64,000 bases of DNA, from contig NZ_NWMW01000002.1 in assembly GCF_002351485.1 (NCBI RefSeq), positions 186,001 through 250,000 on the forward strand. Direction: 5' to 3'. Positions 37,906-46,580 of this stretch are shown here, piece by piece. This stretch comes from Sphingomonas spermidinifaciens (GTDB taxonomy: Bacteria; Pseudomonadota; Alphaproteobacteria; Sphingomonadales; Sphingomonadaceae). The notes under the pieces were generated by a model, which searched no databases, was not told the origin of the DNA, and saw nothing but the letters and a program-made list of their open reading frames with translations. The translations under genes and the position numbers were made by a program. How positions within the stretch are numbered: the first letter of the stretch is position 1; each line of letters starts with the position of its first letter.

Positions 37906-38840
37906 GGCTAGCGACGCTGAAGCGCGGCGGCCGCGACGGGACGCTGGTCGCGGTCAGCCGCGACAGCAGCCGCGTGGCCGAGGTCGCGGGCTATGCGACG
38001 CTGCAATCCGCGCTCGACGACTGGGGCGCGGCACAATCCTCGCTCAAGGCAGCGGTCGAGGCCGCGGAGGCCGGGGGGGCGGCGGCGTTGGGGGACTTCG
38101 CCGCGCCTTTGCCGCGCGCGTGGCAATGGCTCGACGGGTCGGCGTTCCCGACCCACGGCGACCTCATGCAGACCGCGTTCAATCTGCCGCCGATCGAGAC
38201 GGCCAAGCCGCTCATGTACCAGGGGATGAGCCACCGCTTCATCGCGCCGGCCGACGACGTGCCGCTACCGAGCGAAGCCGACGGCATCGATTTCGAGGGC
38301 GAGTTCGGGGTGGTGACGGGCGACGTGCCGATGGGCGTGTCGGCGGCGGAGGCGCTCGGCCACATCCGGCTGGTGATGCTCATCAACGACTGGTCGCTGC
38401 GCACGCTGGCGCCGGCCGAGATGAAGACCGGCTTCGGGTGGGTGCAGGCCAAGCCCGCGTGCAGCGCCGCGCCATTCGCGGTGACGCCCGACGAGCTGGG
38501 CGAGGCATGGGCGGACGGCCGCGTCTGCCTGCCGCTGACGGTCGAGGTCGATGGCGAATGGTTCGGGCATCCGAACGGCCGCGCGATGGCGTATGGCTTT
38601 CACGAACTGGTTGCCCACGCTGCGGCGACGCGCGACCTGCCGGCGGGGACGATCATCGGCTCGGGCACCGTCTCCAATGCCGAGCATGCCGAGGTCGGCT
38701 CGACCTGCATCTCCGAGCGCCGCGCCATCGAGATGATCGCCGGGGGCAAGCCGGAAACCGGCTTCCTGCGCTTCGGCACGCGCGTGCGGATGCAGGCAGG
38801 GCCGTTCGGGGCGATCGATCAGCGGGTGGTGAAGCGTTAA
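37902..38840 (+). CDS. Fumarylacetoacetate hydrolase family protein
   Basis: A 312-residue FAH-family hydrolase. It has an N-terminal FAHA-like domain (MRLATLKRGGRDGTLVAVSR), LMYQGMSHRF, the metal-site Glu pair in DFEGEFGVVTGDVP, INDWSLRTL, GFGWVQAKPACS and GTIIGSGTVSNAE. Such enzymes cleave beta-diketone acids or hydrate dienoic acids. It is the last gene of the VOC-led operon and would finish ring degradation. It resembles the FAH protein at 59854, a probable paralogue, more than the one at 3329. Confidence 0.9.
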   Translation: MRLATLKRGGRDGTLVAVSRDSSRVAEVAGYATLQSALDDWGAAQSSLKAAVEAAEAGGAAALGDFAAPLPRAWQWLDGSAFPTHGDLMQTAFNLPPIETAKPLMYQGMSHRFIAPADDVPLPSEADGIDFEGEFGVVTGDVPMGVSAAEALGHIRLVMLINDWSLRTLAPAEMKTGFGWVQAKPACSAAPFAVTPDELGEAWADGRVCLPLTVEVDGEWFGHPNGRAMAYGFHELVAHAAATRDLPAGTIIGSGTVSNAEHAEVGSTCISERRAIEMIAGGKPETGFLRFGTRVRMQAGPFGAIDQRVVKR

Positions 38841-38929
38841 GGAGCACCGTGTTGCCACAGGAGCGGGACCCTGGAGTCGCGCGGGCCGCTTGGCTCTTGC
38901 CGTCCGCCTGCGCGGGCGTACGCGCTAAG

Positions 38930-39826
38930 CTACCCCGCCACCCGCTCCACCAACCGCTGCCGCAACCACGCCAGCCCGCGATCGGTGCTCCGCGCGCGGT
39001 GGTGCTGCATCATCTCGCGCATCACCGGCAGGTCGAACGGCGCCTCCGCGATCGCAAGGCCCAGCCCCGGCGCCATCACTCGCGCCAGCCGCTCGTGCAT
39101 CAGTGCCAGCCGCCGCGTTCCTGGCAGCATCCACGGCGCCTGGATGAAGGACGCGCAGGTCACCTCGATTCGCCGCCGGTCGCCATGCTGGCGCAGCCAG
39201 TTGTCGATGAAGGTGCCGTCGCGCGACACGCTGACCGCGACATGCCCGCAGGCATAGAAGGCTTCCTCTGTCATCGGCGCGGCGAAGATCGGATTGGATG
39301 CGCAGCCGACGACGACGTGCCGTTCCTCGAACACCAGCTCGCGCGGATGCTCGGCCTCGAGAAACGTTTCGGGCGAAATGATGAGGTCGATCTCCCCATC
39401 CTGGAGCATCGCGCCGATCGAACTCCTCGGCAGGGTGATGTCGAGCCGGACATGCGGCGCTTCTGCCTCCAGCCGGGGGAGCAGCGGCGAGATGAGGACG
39501 GTGGCGATATAATCCGACGCGACGAGGCGGAAGACGCGCCGCGCCTCGGCCGGGTCGAACGCCATGCCGGTCGAGAGGATGCTGCGCAGCTCGACGATCG
39601 CCGCCGCCACCTGCGGCGCGAGCGCCAGCGCGTTCGACGTGGGCAGCATCCGCCGGCCGTGCTGGACCAGGATCTCGTCGGCGAACGCCTCGCGCAGGCG
39701 CTTTAACGCCGCGCTCATTGCCGATTGCGTGACATTCATGCGCGCTGCGGCGCGGGTCACGTTGCGCTCCTCGACCAGAACATTGAACGCGACCAACAGG
39801 TTGAGGTCGAACTGGTCGAGCCGCAC
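38930..39826 (-). CDS. LysR-family transcriptional regulator (second of a related pair)
   Basis: A 298-residue LysR protein with helix-turn-helix RNVTRAAARMNVTQSAMSAAL (21 residues here at about 21-41) and an effector domain starting FRLVASDYIATVLISPLLPRL. It is similar in length and wording to the regulator at 34053. It is divergent from the TonB receptor gene with 121 bases between. It probably controls the second half of the locus (TonB receptor to SDR). Why the locus has two related regulators is not clear; they may sense different intermediates. Confidence 0.92.
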   Translation of the reverse strand: MRLDQFDLNLLVAFNVLVEERNVTRAAARMNVTQSAMSAALKRLREAFADEILVQHGRRMLPTSNALALAPQVAAAIVELRSILSTGMAFDPAEARRVFRLVASDYIATVLISPLLPRLEAEAPHVRLDITLPRSSIGAMLQDGEIDLIISPETFLEAEHPRELVFEERHVVVGCASNPIFAAPMTEEAFYACGHVAVSVSRDGTFIDNWLRQHGDRRRIEVTCASFIQAPWMLPGTRRLALMHERLARVMAPGLGLAIAEAPFDLPVMREMMQHHRARSTDRGLAWLRQRLVERVAG

Positions 39827-39947
39827 GATCCATCACTCCCGTTTGTGGCAGACGATCATAACAATGCGTTAGACCGATTGCTGGGCCTACGCCATCCTCC
39901 TGCTCGAAGCTGCCCGGCAACGCATCGGGCACACAGGGGAGGATGGG

Positions 39948-42275
39948 ATGCGAAAGACGCTGGGTCTGGGGACCGCGATGGTACTTGCGCTGGCCGCGCA
40001 GGCGGCGATGGCACAGGAGACCACCAACTCGGCACCCGCCGACGCCGAAGCGGCGCAGACGCCGCCTGACGAGGCGGAGGGGCTTCAGGACATCGTCGTC
40101 ACTGCGCAGCGCCGCTCGGAGTCGCTTCAGCGCGCCGCCGTCGCCGTGACCGCCGTGACCGGCGACTCGCTCGCCAACGCGGGCATCACCGAAACCGCGA
40201 ACCTCGGCAAGCTCGTCCCCGCGCTCGTCGTCCAGCCGACCGGCGGCACGACCAGCTTCTTCCTGCGCGGCGTCGGGACCAATTCGCAGAACTCCTTTTC
40301 GGAGAACGCCGTCGCGTTCAACTTCAACGGCATCTATGTCGGCCGCCCGACCGCGCCCGCGGGCGTCTTTTACGATCTCGAACGGGTCGAGGTGGTGAAG
40401 GGGCCGCAGGGCACGCTCTATGGCCGCAACGCCACCGGCGGCGCGATCAACGTGCTGCCGCGCAAGCCCGTGCTCAATGACTTTGGCGTCGAGGGGCTGC
40501 TCGAATACGGCAACTACGATGCCAAGAAGGCGTCGGGGGCGATCAACCTGCCGATCGGCAGCACCGTCGCGCTGCGCGTCGCGGGGCAGGTGGTCGATCG
40601 CGACGGCTATATCAGCGACGGCTATGACGACGAGCGGGGCGAGGCGGTGCGCGCGTCGCTTTTGATCCAGCCGTCCGACCTGTGGTCGATGACGATCGTC
40701 GGCGACTACTACAACCAGCACGGCAAGGGCGCGGGGGCGGTGCTGCTCCCTTATGCCGGTCTCAACGCGCCGGCGCTCGAGGACCGGGTCAGCGTTTCCG
40801 ATCCGCGTGCGCAAGGAGCGATTGCGCAGTTCGCCGCGGGCATCTTCGCGCCGCCCTTCTGCGGCGGTGCCGGCGGCTTCGTCCGCTCGGGCTGCATCGC
40901 GCAGGCGGGCACTGACGGCTTCCTCGACAACAAGTTCTACGGCCTGTCGGCGACGGTCGAGGGCGATCTCGGCTTCGGCAAGCTGACGGTGATCCCGGCA
41001 TGGCGCCGGTCGGACACCAATTTCCGCACCTATCTGCCGGGCTTTCAGGGCGACGTGACCGACCTTGCCGAGCAGATCTCGGTCGAGGCGCGCATTTCGT
41101 CGAACGACGACCAGCGGCTGCGTTACGTCGTCGGCGCCTTCTTCTTCGACGAGAAGCAGCAGGCGGTGAACTTCTTCCGCCAGGGTAACCTGTCGACGAC
41201 GCGCTTCACACCCAATCTGCGGACCGAAAGCGTCGCGGGCTTCGGTCAGTTGACCTTCGACGTGACCGACGCCTTCCGCCTCGTCGCGGGCGGTCGCTAC
41301 ACGCGCGAGGACAAGCGCCAGCGGACGCGCACCGCGGCGGGCGGCCTGCCCGGCCCGATCGAGCCGCCGCTCGGCGCGCCGTTCACGGGCGAACTGACGT
41401 TCGAGAAGTTCACGTGGAAGGCGGGGGTCGAGTTCGACGCCGGCCCCGCCTCGCTCCTCTATGCCAATGTCGCGACGGGCTTCAAATCGGGCGGCTTCTT
41501 CGTCGCGCAGCCGCCCAACAACACCTTCGCGCCCGAAACGCTGACGGCTTACACCGCAGGCGCCAAGAACCGCTTTTTCAACAACAAGCTGCAACTCAAT
41601 GTCGAGGCCTTCTACTGGGACTATACGGACCAGCAGATCACCTTCGTCGGCGGCGTGCCGACGGGTAGCGGATTGATCGCGCAGGGTTCGATCACCGTCA
41701 ATGCGGGCAAGTCGCGCATCTATGGCGGCGAGGTCGAGATGCGCTTCGCCCCCAGCCGCAACGACCTGTTCACCGCGGTCGCCCAATATCTGAACGGCCG
41801 CTATGACGAACTGACGACGGCAAACTTCTCGCCCACCGGCGCGCCGGTCGCGACCGGCTGCACCATCACCGGCAGCCGCCTCGCCAACCCGGGCATCAAC
41901 GGCGCCCGCTTCTACGACATCGACTGTTCGGGCAAGCCGACGATCCAGGCCCCCGAATGGTCGTTCAACCTGGGGTACGAGCGGACAATCCCGCTCGGGT
42001 CCGATCTCGACCTCGTGCTCGGCGCGCGCACCAATATCGAGACGAGCCGCTTCCTCGACGCCAATTACCGGCCCGAAACCCGCCAGGACGGCTTCATGAT
42101 GTCCGACGCCTATCTGACGCTCCGGGCAGAGGGATGGAGCCTGACCGGCTTCGTCAACAATATCGAGGATGCAGAAGTGCTGGCGCGCGCCGGCACGCGG
42201 CCGATCCTCGATTTCCCCGTCGGCACGCTGCGCCCGCCGCGCACGTACGGCGTGCGCGTCGGCTTCGACTTCTGA
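39948..42275 (+). CDS. TonB-dependent outer-membrane receptor
   Basis: A 775-residue receptor with a signal peptide (MRKTLGLGTAMVLALAAQ, cleaved after AMA-Q), a TonB box DIVVTAQRR, a plug domain (SGDSLANAGITETANLGKLVPAL to GTLYGRNATGGAINV) and a 22-strand barrel ending in GVRVGFDF with the terminal aromatic residue. It resembles the sphingomonad receptors for aromatic or lignin-derived compounds rather than siderophores. It is the first gene of the second operon, directly coupled to the MBL hydrolase (TGATG), and is the likely uptake route for the substrate. Confidence 0.93.
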   Translation: MRKTLGLGTAMVLALAAQAAMAQETTNSAPADAEAAQTPPDEAEGLQDIVVTAQRRSESLQRAAVAVTAVTGDSLANAGITETANLGKLVPALVVQPTGGTTSFFLRGVGTNSQNSFSENAVAFNFNGIYVGRPTAPAGVFYDLERVEVVKGPQGTLYGRNATGGAINVLPRKPVLNDFGVEGLLEYGNYDAKKASGAINLPIGSTVALRVAGQVVDRDGYISDGYDDERGEAVRASLLIQPSDLWSMTIVGDYYNQHGKGAGAVLLPYAGLNAPALEDRVSVSDPRAQGAIAQFAAGIFAPPFCGGAGGFVRSGCIAQAGTDGFLDNKFYGLSATVEGDLGFGKLTVIPAWRRSDTNFRTYLPGFQGDVTDLAEQISVEARISSNDDQRLRYVVGAFFFDEKQQAVNFFRQGNLSTTRFTPNLRTESVAGFGQLTFDVTDAFRLVAGGRYTREDKRQRTRTAAGGLPGPIEPPLGAPFTGELTFEKFTWKAGVEFDAGPASLLYANVATGFKSGGFFVAQPPNNTFAPETLTAYTAGAKNRFFNNKLQLNVEAFYWDYTDQQITFVGGVPTGSGLIAQGSITVNAGKSRIYGGEVEMRFAPSRNDLFTAVAQYLNGRYDELTTANFSPTGAPVATGCTITGSRLANPGINGARFYDIDCSGKPTIQAPEWSFNLGYERTIPLGSDLDLVLGARTNIETSRFLDANYRPETRQDGFMMSDAYLTLRAEGWSLTGFVNNIEDAEVLARAGTRPILDFPVGTLRPPRTYGVRVGFDF

Positions 42276-43207
42276 TGCTGGCCCTCGCCCTTGCGCTGCT
42301 CGCGGTAGTCCAGGCGCCTGCCGACAGCTGGATCACGCTCGGCACGATGGGCGGGCCGGTCGCCGCGCCGGAGCGAGCGCAGCCCGCCAACGCGCTGTTG
42401 CGCGGGGGCGAAGTCTATCTGGTCGATGCCGGGGATGGTGCCGCGCAGCAACTGGCCAAGGCGGGGCTCCGCCTGCCGCAAGTGAAGGCGGTGTTCCTCA
42501 GCCACCTGCACATCGACCACACCGGCGGCCTCGCCGCGCTGATTGGCCTGCGCGACCAGACTGACGTGCGCGAGGTTCTGACGATCTACGGCCCGCCAGG
42601 AACCCGCGCCCTGGTCGACGGGATCGTCGCCTCGCTGAAGCCCGCGGCCGCGGCAGGCTATGGCATCCCCGGGCAGCGCTGGCCAGCGCCCGAAAGCATC
42701 GTGCGCGTTGTCGAGCTGGCGGGCGGGGCTAGCGTGCGCGTCGGCGACATGACGGTGCGGACCGCGCAGAACACGCATTACGACTTCGCCCCTGGCGGCG
42801 CCGACGACCGGGCCTACAAATCGCTCTCCTATCGCTTCGACACGCCCCGCCGGTCGATCGCCTATACCGGCGATACGGGGCCAAGTCCGGCCGTCGCGGC
42901 GCTGGCGAAAGGCGCCGATCTGCTCGTCAGCGAGATGATCGACCTCGACCTGACGCTCGCTCGGGTCGCGCAGAACTCGCCGGGCATGCCCGCGCCCGCG
43001 CGCGCAAAGCTCGTCCAGCATCTCTCGACGCATCACCTGACGCCCGACGCGGTTGGCGCGCTTGCGGGTTCCGCGGGGGTGAAGGCAGTGGCGGTCACCC
43101 ACTTCGCCGGCGGCAGCGATCCGGCGCGTACCGCAGACTATCGCGCCCGCATCGCCAAGGGCTTCGGGGGCACGATCGCCCTCGCCAACGACCTCGACCG
43201 GTTCTGA
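42275..43207 (+). CDS. Exported MBL-fold metallo-hydrolase
   Basis: A 310-residue metallo-beta-lactamase-fold protein with an N-terminal hydrophobic signal (MLALALALLAVVQAPADS). The metal motif is SHLHIDHTGGL, with TGDTGPSPAV and the C-terminal THFAGGS also visible; the second metal residues are at STHHLTPD. The signal places it in the periplasm. It overlaps the receptor stop codon. It could open a lactone or ester of the imported substrate before it enters the cytoplasm. Confidence 0.85.
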   Translation: MLALALALLAVVQAPADSWITLGTMGGPVAAPERAQPANALLRGGEVYLVDAGDGAAQQLAKAGLRLPQVKAVFLSHLHIDHTGGLAALIGLRDQTDVREVLTIYGPPGTRALVDGIVASLKPAAAAGYGIPGQRWPAPESIVRVVELAGGASVRVGDMTVRTAQNTHYDFAPGGADDRAYKSLSYRFDTPRRSIAYTGDTGPSPAVAALAKGADLLVSEMIDLDLTLARVAQNSPGMPAPARAKLVQHLSTHHLTPDAVGALAGSAGVKAVAVTHFAGGSDPARTADYRARIAKGFGGTIALANDLDRF

Positions 43208-43216
43208 AGGATCGAC

Positions 43217-44332
43217 ATGCGTAACCTTGACATCCTCGTCATCGGCGGCGGCATCGGCGGCCTGACCTCTGCGATCGCGCTCAGGGCAAAGGGCTTTGCC
43301 GTCACCGTGATCGAGCGCGATCCCGACTGGTCGGTCTACGGCGTCGGTATCATCCAGCAGTCGAACGTCATCCGCGCGATGGCCGAACTGGGCCTGATCG
43401 ACGAGTATCTGGCCGCCGGCGTCGGCTTCGACGCGGTCGAGATCTATACCCCCGCGGGCGACCGGGTGGCGCGGGTGCCGGTGCCCAAGCTGGTCGAGGG
43501 CTATCCCGCCAGCATGGGCGTGCCGCGCCCGGCGCTGCACAAGGTGCTGGGCGACCGCACGATCGCGAGCGGGGCTGAGGTGCGCCTCGGCATCACCGCC
43601 ACCTCGATCGAGGACGACGGGGACGGGGTGGACGTCGCCTTCTCCGACGGCAGCAGCGGCCGCTACGACCTCGTCATCGGCGCCGATGGCGTCTATTCGC
43701 AGACGCGGGCGAGTGTGCTGCCCGACGCGCCCGGGCCGGTCTTCACCGGTCAGGCGGTGTGGCGCTACAACCTGCCGCGGCCCGCCGATCTCGATGCGAT
43801 GCACGCCTATAACGGGCCGATCGGGGTGGGGCTGGTGCCGATCTCGCAGAGCCTGATGTACATGTACGTGACCACGCCCGAGCCGGACAATCCGCGCTAC
43901 CCGCGCGAGGGGCTGGCGGCGGTGATGCGCGGCAAGCTTGCGAATTGCGCCCCGGCAATCCGGGCGCTGGCCGAGCACATCACCGACGACGATGCGGTGG
44001 TCTATCGCCCGCTCGAGGGGCATCTGGTCGAGGGGGCGTGGCACAAGGGGCGCGTCGTGCTGCTGGGTGACGCGGTTCACGCGACGACGCCGCATCTGGG
44101 GCAGGGCGCGGGCATGGCGATCGAGGACAGCCTCGTCCTCGCCGACGAACTCGCCAGGGTCGAGGATGTGGAGACGGCCTTCGCCGCGTTCCGCGACCGC
44201 CGCTTCGACCGCTGCGCCTATATCGTGCGCGAGAGCCTGGCGATTTGCATGGGCCAGCTGGGCAAGGGACCGCCGGTCGACAATGCCAAGGCGACGCACG
44301 CGATGTTCAAGGTCGTGGCCGAGCCGATCTGA
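43217..44332 (+). CDS. FAD-dependent aromatic monooxygenase
   Basis: A 371-residue class A flavoprotein monooxygenase. LVIGGGIGGLTSAIALRAKG gives the GxGxxG FAD site (7-26), DLVIGADGVYSQTR the DG motif (about 154-167), and GRVVLLGDAVHATTPHLGQG the GD motif. Relatives hydroxylate phenolic acids or flavonoid A-rings, such as salicylate hydroxylase and 6-hydroxynicotinate monooxygenase. In this locus it could produce the catechol that the VOC dioxygenase cleaves. GAAGG lies 6 bases upstream of the ATG. It overlaps the cupin gene in TGATG. Confidence 0.9.
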   Translation: MRNLDILVIGGGIGGLTSAIALRAKGFAVTVIERDPDWSVYGVGIIQQSNVIRAMAELGLIDEYLAAGVGFDAVEIYTPAGDRVARVPVPKLVEGYPASMGVPRPALHKVLGDRTIASGAEVRLGITATSIEDDGDGVDVAFSDGSSGRYDLVIGADGVYSQTRASVLPDAPGPVFTGQAVWRYNLPRPADLDAMHAYNGPIGVGLVPISQSLMYMYVTTPEPDNPRYPREGLAAVMRGKLANCAPAIRALAEHITDDDAVVYRPLEGHLVEGAWHKGRVVLLGDAVHATTPHLGQGAGMAIEDSLVLADELARVEDVETAFAAFRDRRFDRCAYIVRESLAICMGQLGKGPPVDNAKATHAMFKVVAEPI

Positions 44333-44901
44333 TGGCCGATGCGCACCACCCCGTCCGCCGCATCGTCACCGGTCATGATGCCGAAGGTCGTGCGATCATC
44401 CAGTCCGACGCGCCCGTCGCCTTCGTCCAGCGTGTCGGCGGCGCGATCGGGCCGCTGTTCCACGAGGTCTGGGCGACCCACGACACCCCTGCGCCGATCG
44501 ACGCGGCGAGCGAGCCGGAAGAGGGGTCGCTGGTGCTCGCCCCGCCCAAGCGCGGCACGCGCCTGCGCGTCCTCGACATCCCGCCCGAGGGCGACGAGAT
44601 CCGCACCATGTCGCCCGAAGCGGCGCGCGCGCACTTCGCCGAGATCGGCGCCGTCGAGGCGGCGGGGCACGGAGACGGGAAGCCGCGCCACGCGCTGATG
44701 CACCGGACCGAGACGATCGACTATGGCATCGTCCTCGAAGGCGAGCTGACGCTCGTCATGGACGTGGGCGAGACGGTGGTGCGCGCGGGCGATATCGTGA
44801 TCCAGCGCGGTACCAATCATGGCTGGTCGAACCGCTCTCAGGCGAACTGCCGCGTGGCCTTCGTGCTTGTCGACGGCGAGTACGCGCCCGAGCTGCGCTG
44901 A
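44332..44901 (+). CDS. Cupin-domain protein
   Basis: A 189-residue single-domain cupin (about 100-185). HRTETIDYGIVLEGELTLVMD and RAGDIVIQRGTNHGWSNRSQ supply the two cupin motifs; the former has His and Glu, the latter His for metal binding. Proteins of this type accompany flavin monooxygenases in several aromatic degradation clusters. Role may be isomerisation, ring-opening or a binding function; the sequence does not decide. Confidence 0.87.
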   Translation: MADAHHPVRRIVTGHDAEGRAIIQSDAPVAFVQRVGGAIGPLFHEVWATHDTPAPIDAASEPEEGSLVLAPPKRGTRLRVLDIPPEGDEIRTMSPEAARAHFAEIGAVEAAGHGDGKPRHALMHRTETIDYGIVLEGELTLVMDVGETVVRAGDIVIQRGTNHGWSNRSQANCRVAFVLVDGEYAPELR

Positions 44902-45782
44902 TGCGCATTGCCGTCACCGGCGCCGGCGGCTTCGTCGGGCGTGCGGTGGTGCGCGAGCTGGCGGCGCGGGGAGTGAGCGACGTGCTGCTCGTCGATCGCG
45001 CCTTTGCTGCGCGCCCCTCGTTCGAGGCGCTGGCGGGCGACCTCGCCGACCCGACGGTGTTCGCGCGGGTCGGGCAGGCCGATGCCGTCCTCCACCTTGC
45101 CGCGCTGCCCGGTGCGGCGGCGGAGGTCGATCCGGCGGCGTCGCGCGCGATCAACCTCGACCTGCCGCTCTCGCTGATCGAGGCGATGGCGGGGCGCCGG
45201 CTGGTGCTGGCGAGTTCGATTGCGGTATTCGGCGGCGTGCTGCCGCGTCACGTCAATGACGAAACGGTGCCGGTGCCCGCCAGCGTCTACGGCACTCACA
45301 AGCGCATGGTGGAGCTGGCGTTCGCCGATGCGGTGCGGCGCGGAACGGTGTCTGGCATGGCGCTGCGGCTGCCCGGCATCGTCGCGCGGCCGCGCGGGGC
45401 GGGGGGCTTCGGCTCGGCGTTCCTCAGCGACATCTTCCACGCCGCGCGTGCAGGCGAGCCCTATGTCGTGCCAGTCGCGCCCGAGGCGACGAGCTGGCTG
45501 CTCTCCGCCCGCGCGGTCGCGCGCATCCTCGTCGACGCGCTGCTGTCAGACGCGACCGACGGCGAGGCGATCACGCTGCCGGCGCTCAATATTCGGATCG
45601 GCACGCTGGTCGAGGCGCTGGGCGAAGTCGGCGACACGAGCGGTTTCACCTACGCCGAGGATGCGCGGCGACGCGCCGTCTTCGGCAGCTATCCGCCACT
45701 TTCGACCTCGCGCGCCGAGGCGCTGGGGTTCCGCGCCGATGCCGATCTCGACGCGCTGATCGCGGCGGCGTTCGATGGCTGA
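44901..45782 (+). CDS. NAD-dependent epimerase/dehydratase-family protein
   Basis: A 293-residue extended SDR. TGAGGFVGRAVVREL gives the nucleotide site (6-20), and VYGTHKRMVELA the YxxxK active-site pair. Relatives act on UDP-sugars, but small extended SDRs in catabolic clusters often reduce carbonyls or oxidise alcohols. It follows the cupin with a one-base TGATG overlap and overlaps the next gene by 8 bases. Assignment to a specific substrate is not possible. Confidence 0.85.
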   Translation: MRIAVTGAGGFVGRAVVRELAARGVSDVLLVDRAFAARPSFEALAGDLADPTVFARVGQADAVLHLAALPGAAAEVDPAASRAINLDLPLSLIEAMAGRRLVLASSIAVFGGVLPRHVNDETVPVPASVYGTHKRMVELAFADAVRRGTVSGMALRLPGIVARPRGAGGFGSAFLSDIFHAARAGEPYVVPVAPEATSWLLSARAVARILVDALLSDATDGEAITLPALNIRIGTLVEALGEVGDTSGFTYAEDARRRAVFGSYPPLSTSRAEALGFRADADLDALIAAAFDG

Positions 45783-46521
45783 TCCGCTCGCCGCCTTTCG
45801 CCTCGACGGGCGGACGGCGCTCGTCACTGGCGCGGCGAGCGGGATCGGCCTCGCCATCGCCCGGCTGTTCGCGGGGGCGGGCGCCAGCGTGATCCTCGCC
45901 GACCGCGATCCGGCGGTCGAGGGGATCGCTGCCGACCTCGGCGGCCGGGGCGTCATCGCCGACCTCGCCGACCCGGCGCAGGTCGATGCGCTGGGTGACG
46001 AACCGACCGACATCCTCGCCTGCAACGCTGGGATCGCCGGCCCCGCCGGGCCGATGCATGCGATGGATGACGCCGCGAGAGCCGCACTCTATGCGATCAA
46101 TCTTGAGCATCCGATCCGCCTGACCGCACGCACCGCGCCGGCGATGGCGGCGCGGGGGCGGGGAAGCATCGTCCTCCTCTCCAGCATCGCCGGGCTGCGC
46201 GGCAATGCGGGTCTCGGCCACTACGGGATCACCAAGGCGGCGCTGGCGCAGCTCGCCCGCAACCTTGCCGTCGAGTTCGGGCCGCAGGGCGTGCGAGCCA
46301 ACGCGATCGCGCCCGGCCTGATCGCGACCGACTGGGCAAGCGCAATCCTGTCGAACCCCGAGCGGACCGAGCGGCGGCTGGGTGCCACCCCGCTCCGCCG
46401 CGTCGGCACGCCCGGGCAAGTGGCGAACGCCGCGCTGTTCCTCGCCAGCGACGCGGGCGGCTTCGTCACGGGTCAGACGCTGGTGGTCGATGGCGGGACG
46501 CTGATCTCCGACGGGAACTGA
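45775..46521 (+). CDS. SDR-family oxidoreductase
   Basis: A 248-residue classical SDR. TGAASGIGLAIA (17-28), NAGIAG, SSIAGLRG with the catalytic Ser, HYGITKAAL with Tyr/Lys and the C-terminal TGQTLVVDGG are all visible. It is the last gene of the operon. Together with the preceding epimerase-like protein it could oxidise or reduce pathway side-chain alcohols. Confidence 0.9.
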   Translation: MADPLAAFRLDGRTALVTGAASGIGLAIARLFAGAGASVILADRDPAVEGIAADLGGRGVIADLADPAQVDALGDEPTDILACNAGIAGPAGPMHAMDDAARAALYAINLEHPIRLTARTAPAMAARGRGSIVLLSSIAGLRGNAGLGHYGITKAALAQLARNLAVEFGPQGVRANAIAPGLIATDWASAILSNPERTERRLGATPLRRVGTPGQVANAALFLASDAGGFVTGQTLVVDGGTLISDGN

Positions 46522-46580
46522 CGCGGCCATTGCGCGGCGCCCCGCTTTGGGGAATGGGGGGACGGTGACGGGGGCTTGAG

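Noticed and set aside
38925..41786. Long minus-strand open frame (about 950 codons) covering the TonB receptor region
   Set aside because: It is Arg/Ala/Asp-rich shadow coding opposite the receptor and includes the LysR region in another frame; no protein family is visible, while the plus strand gives a complete receptor.
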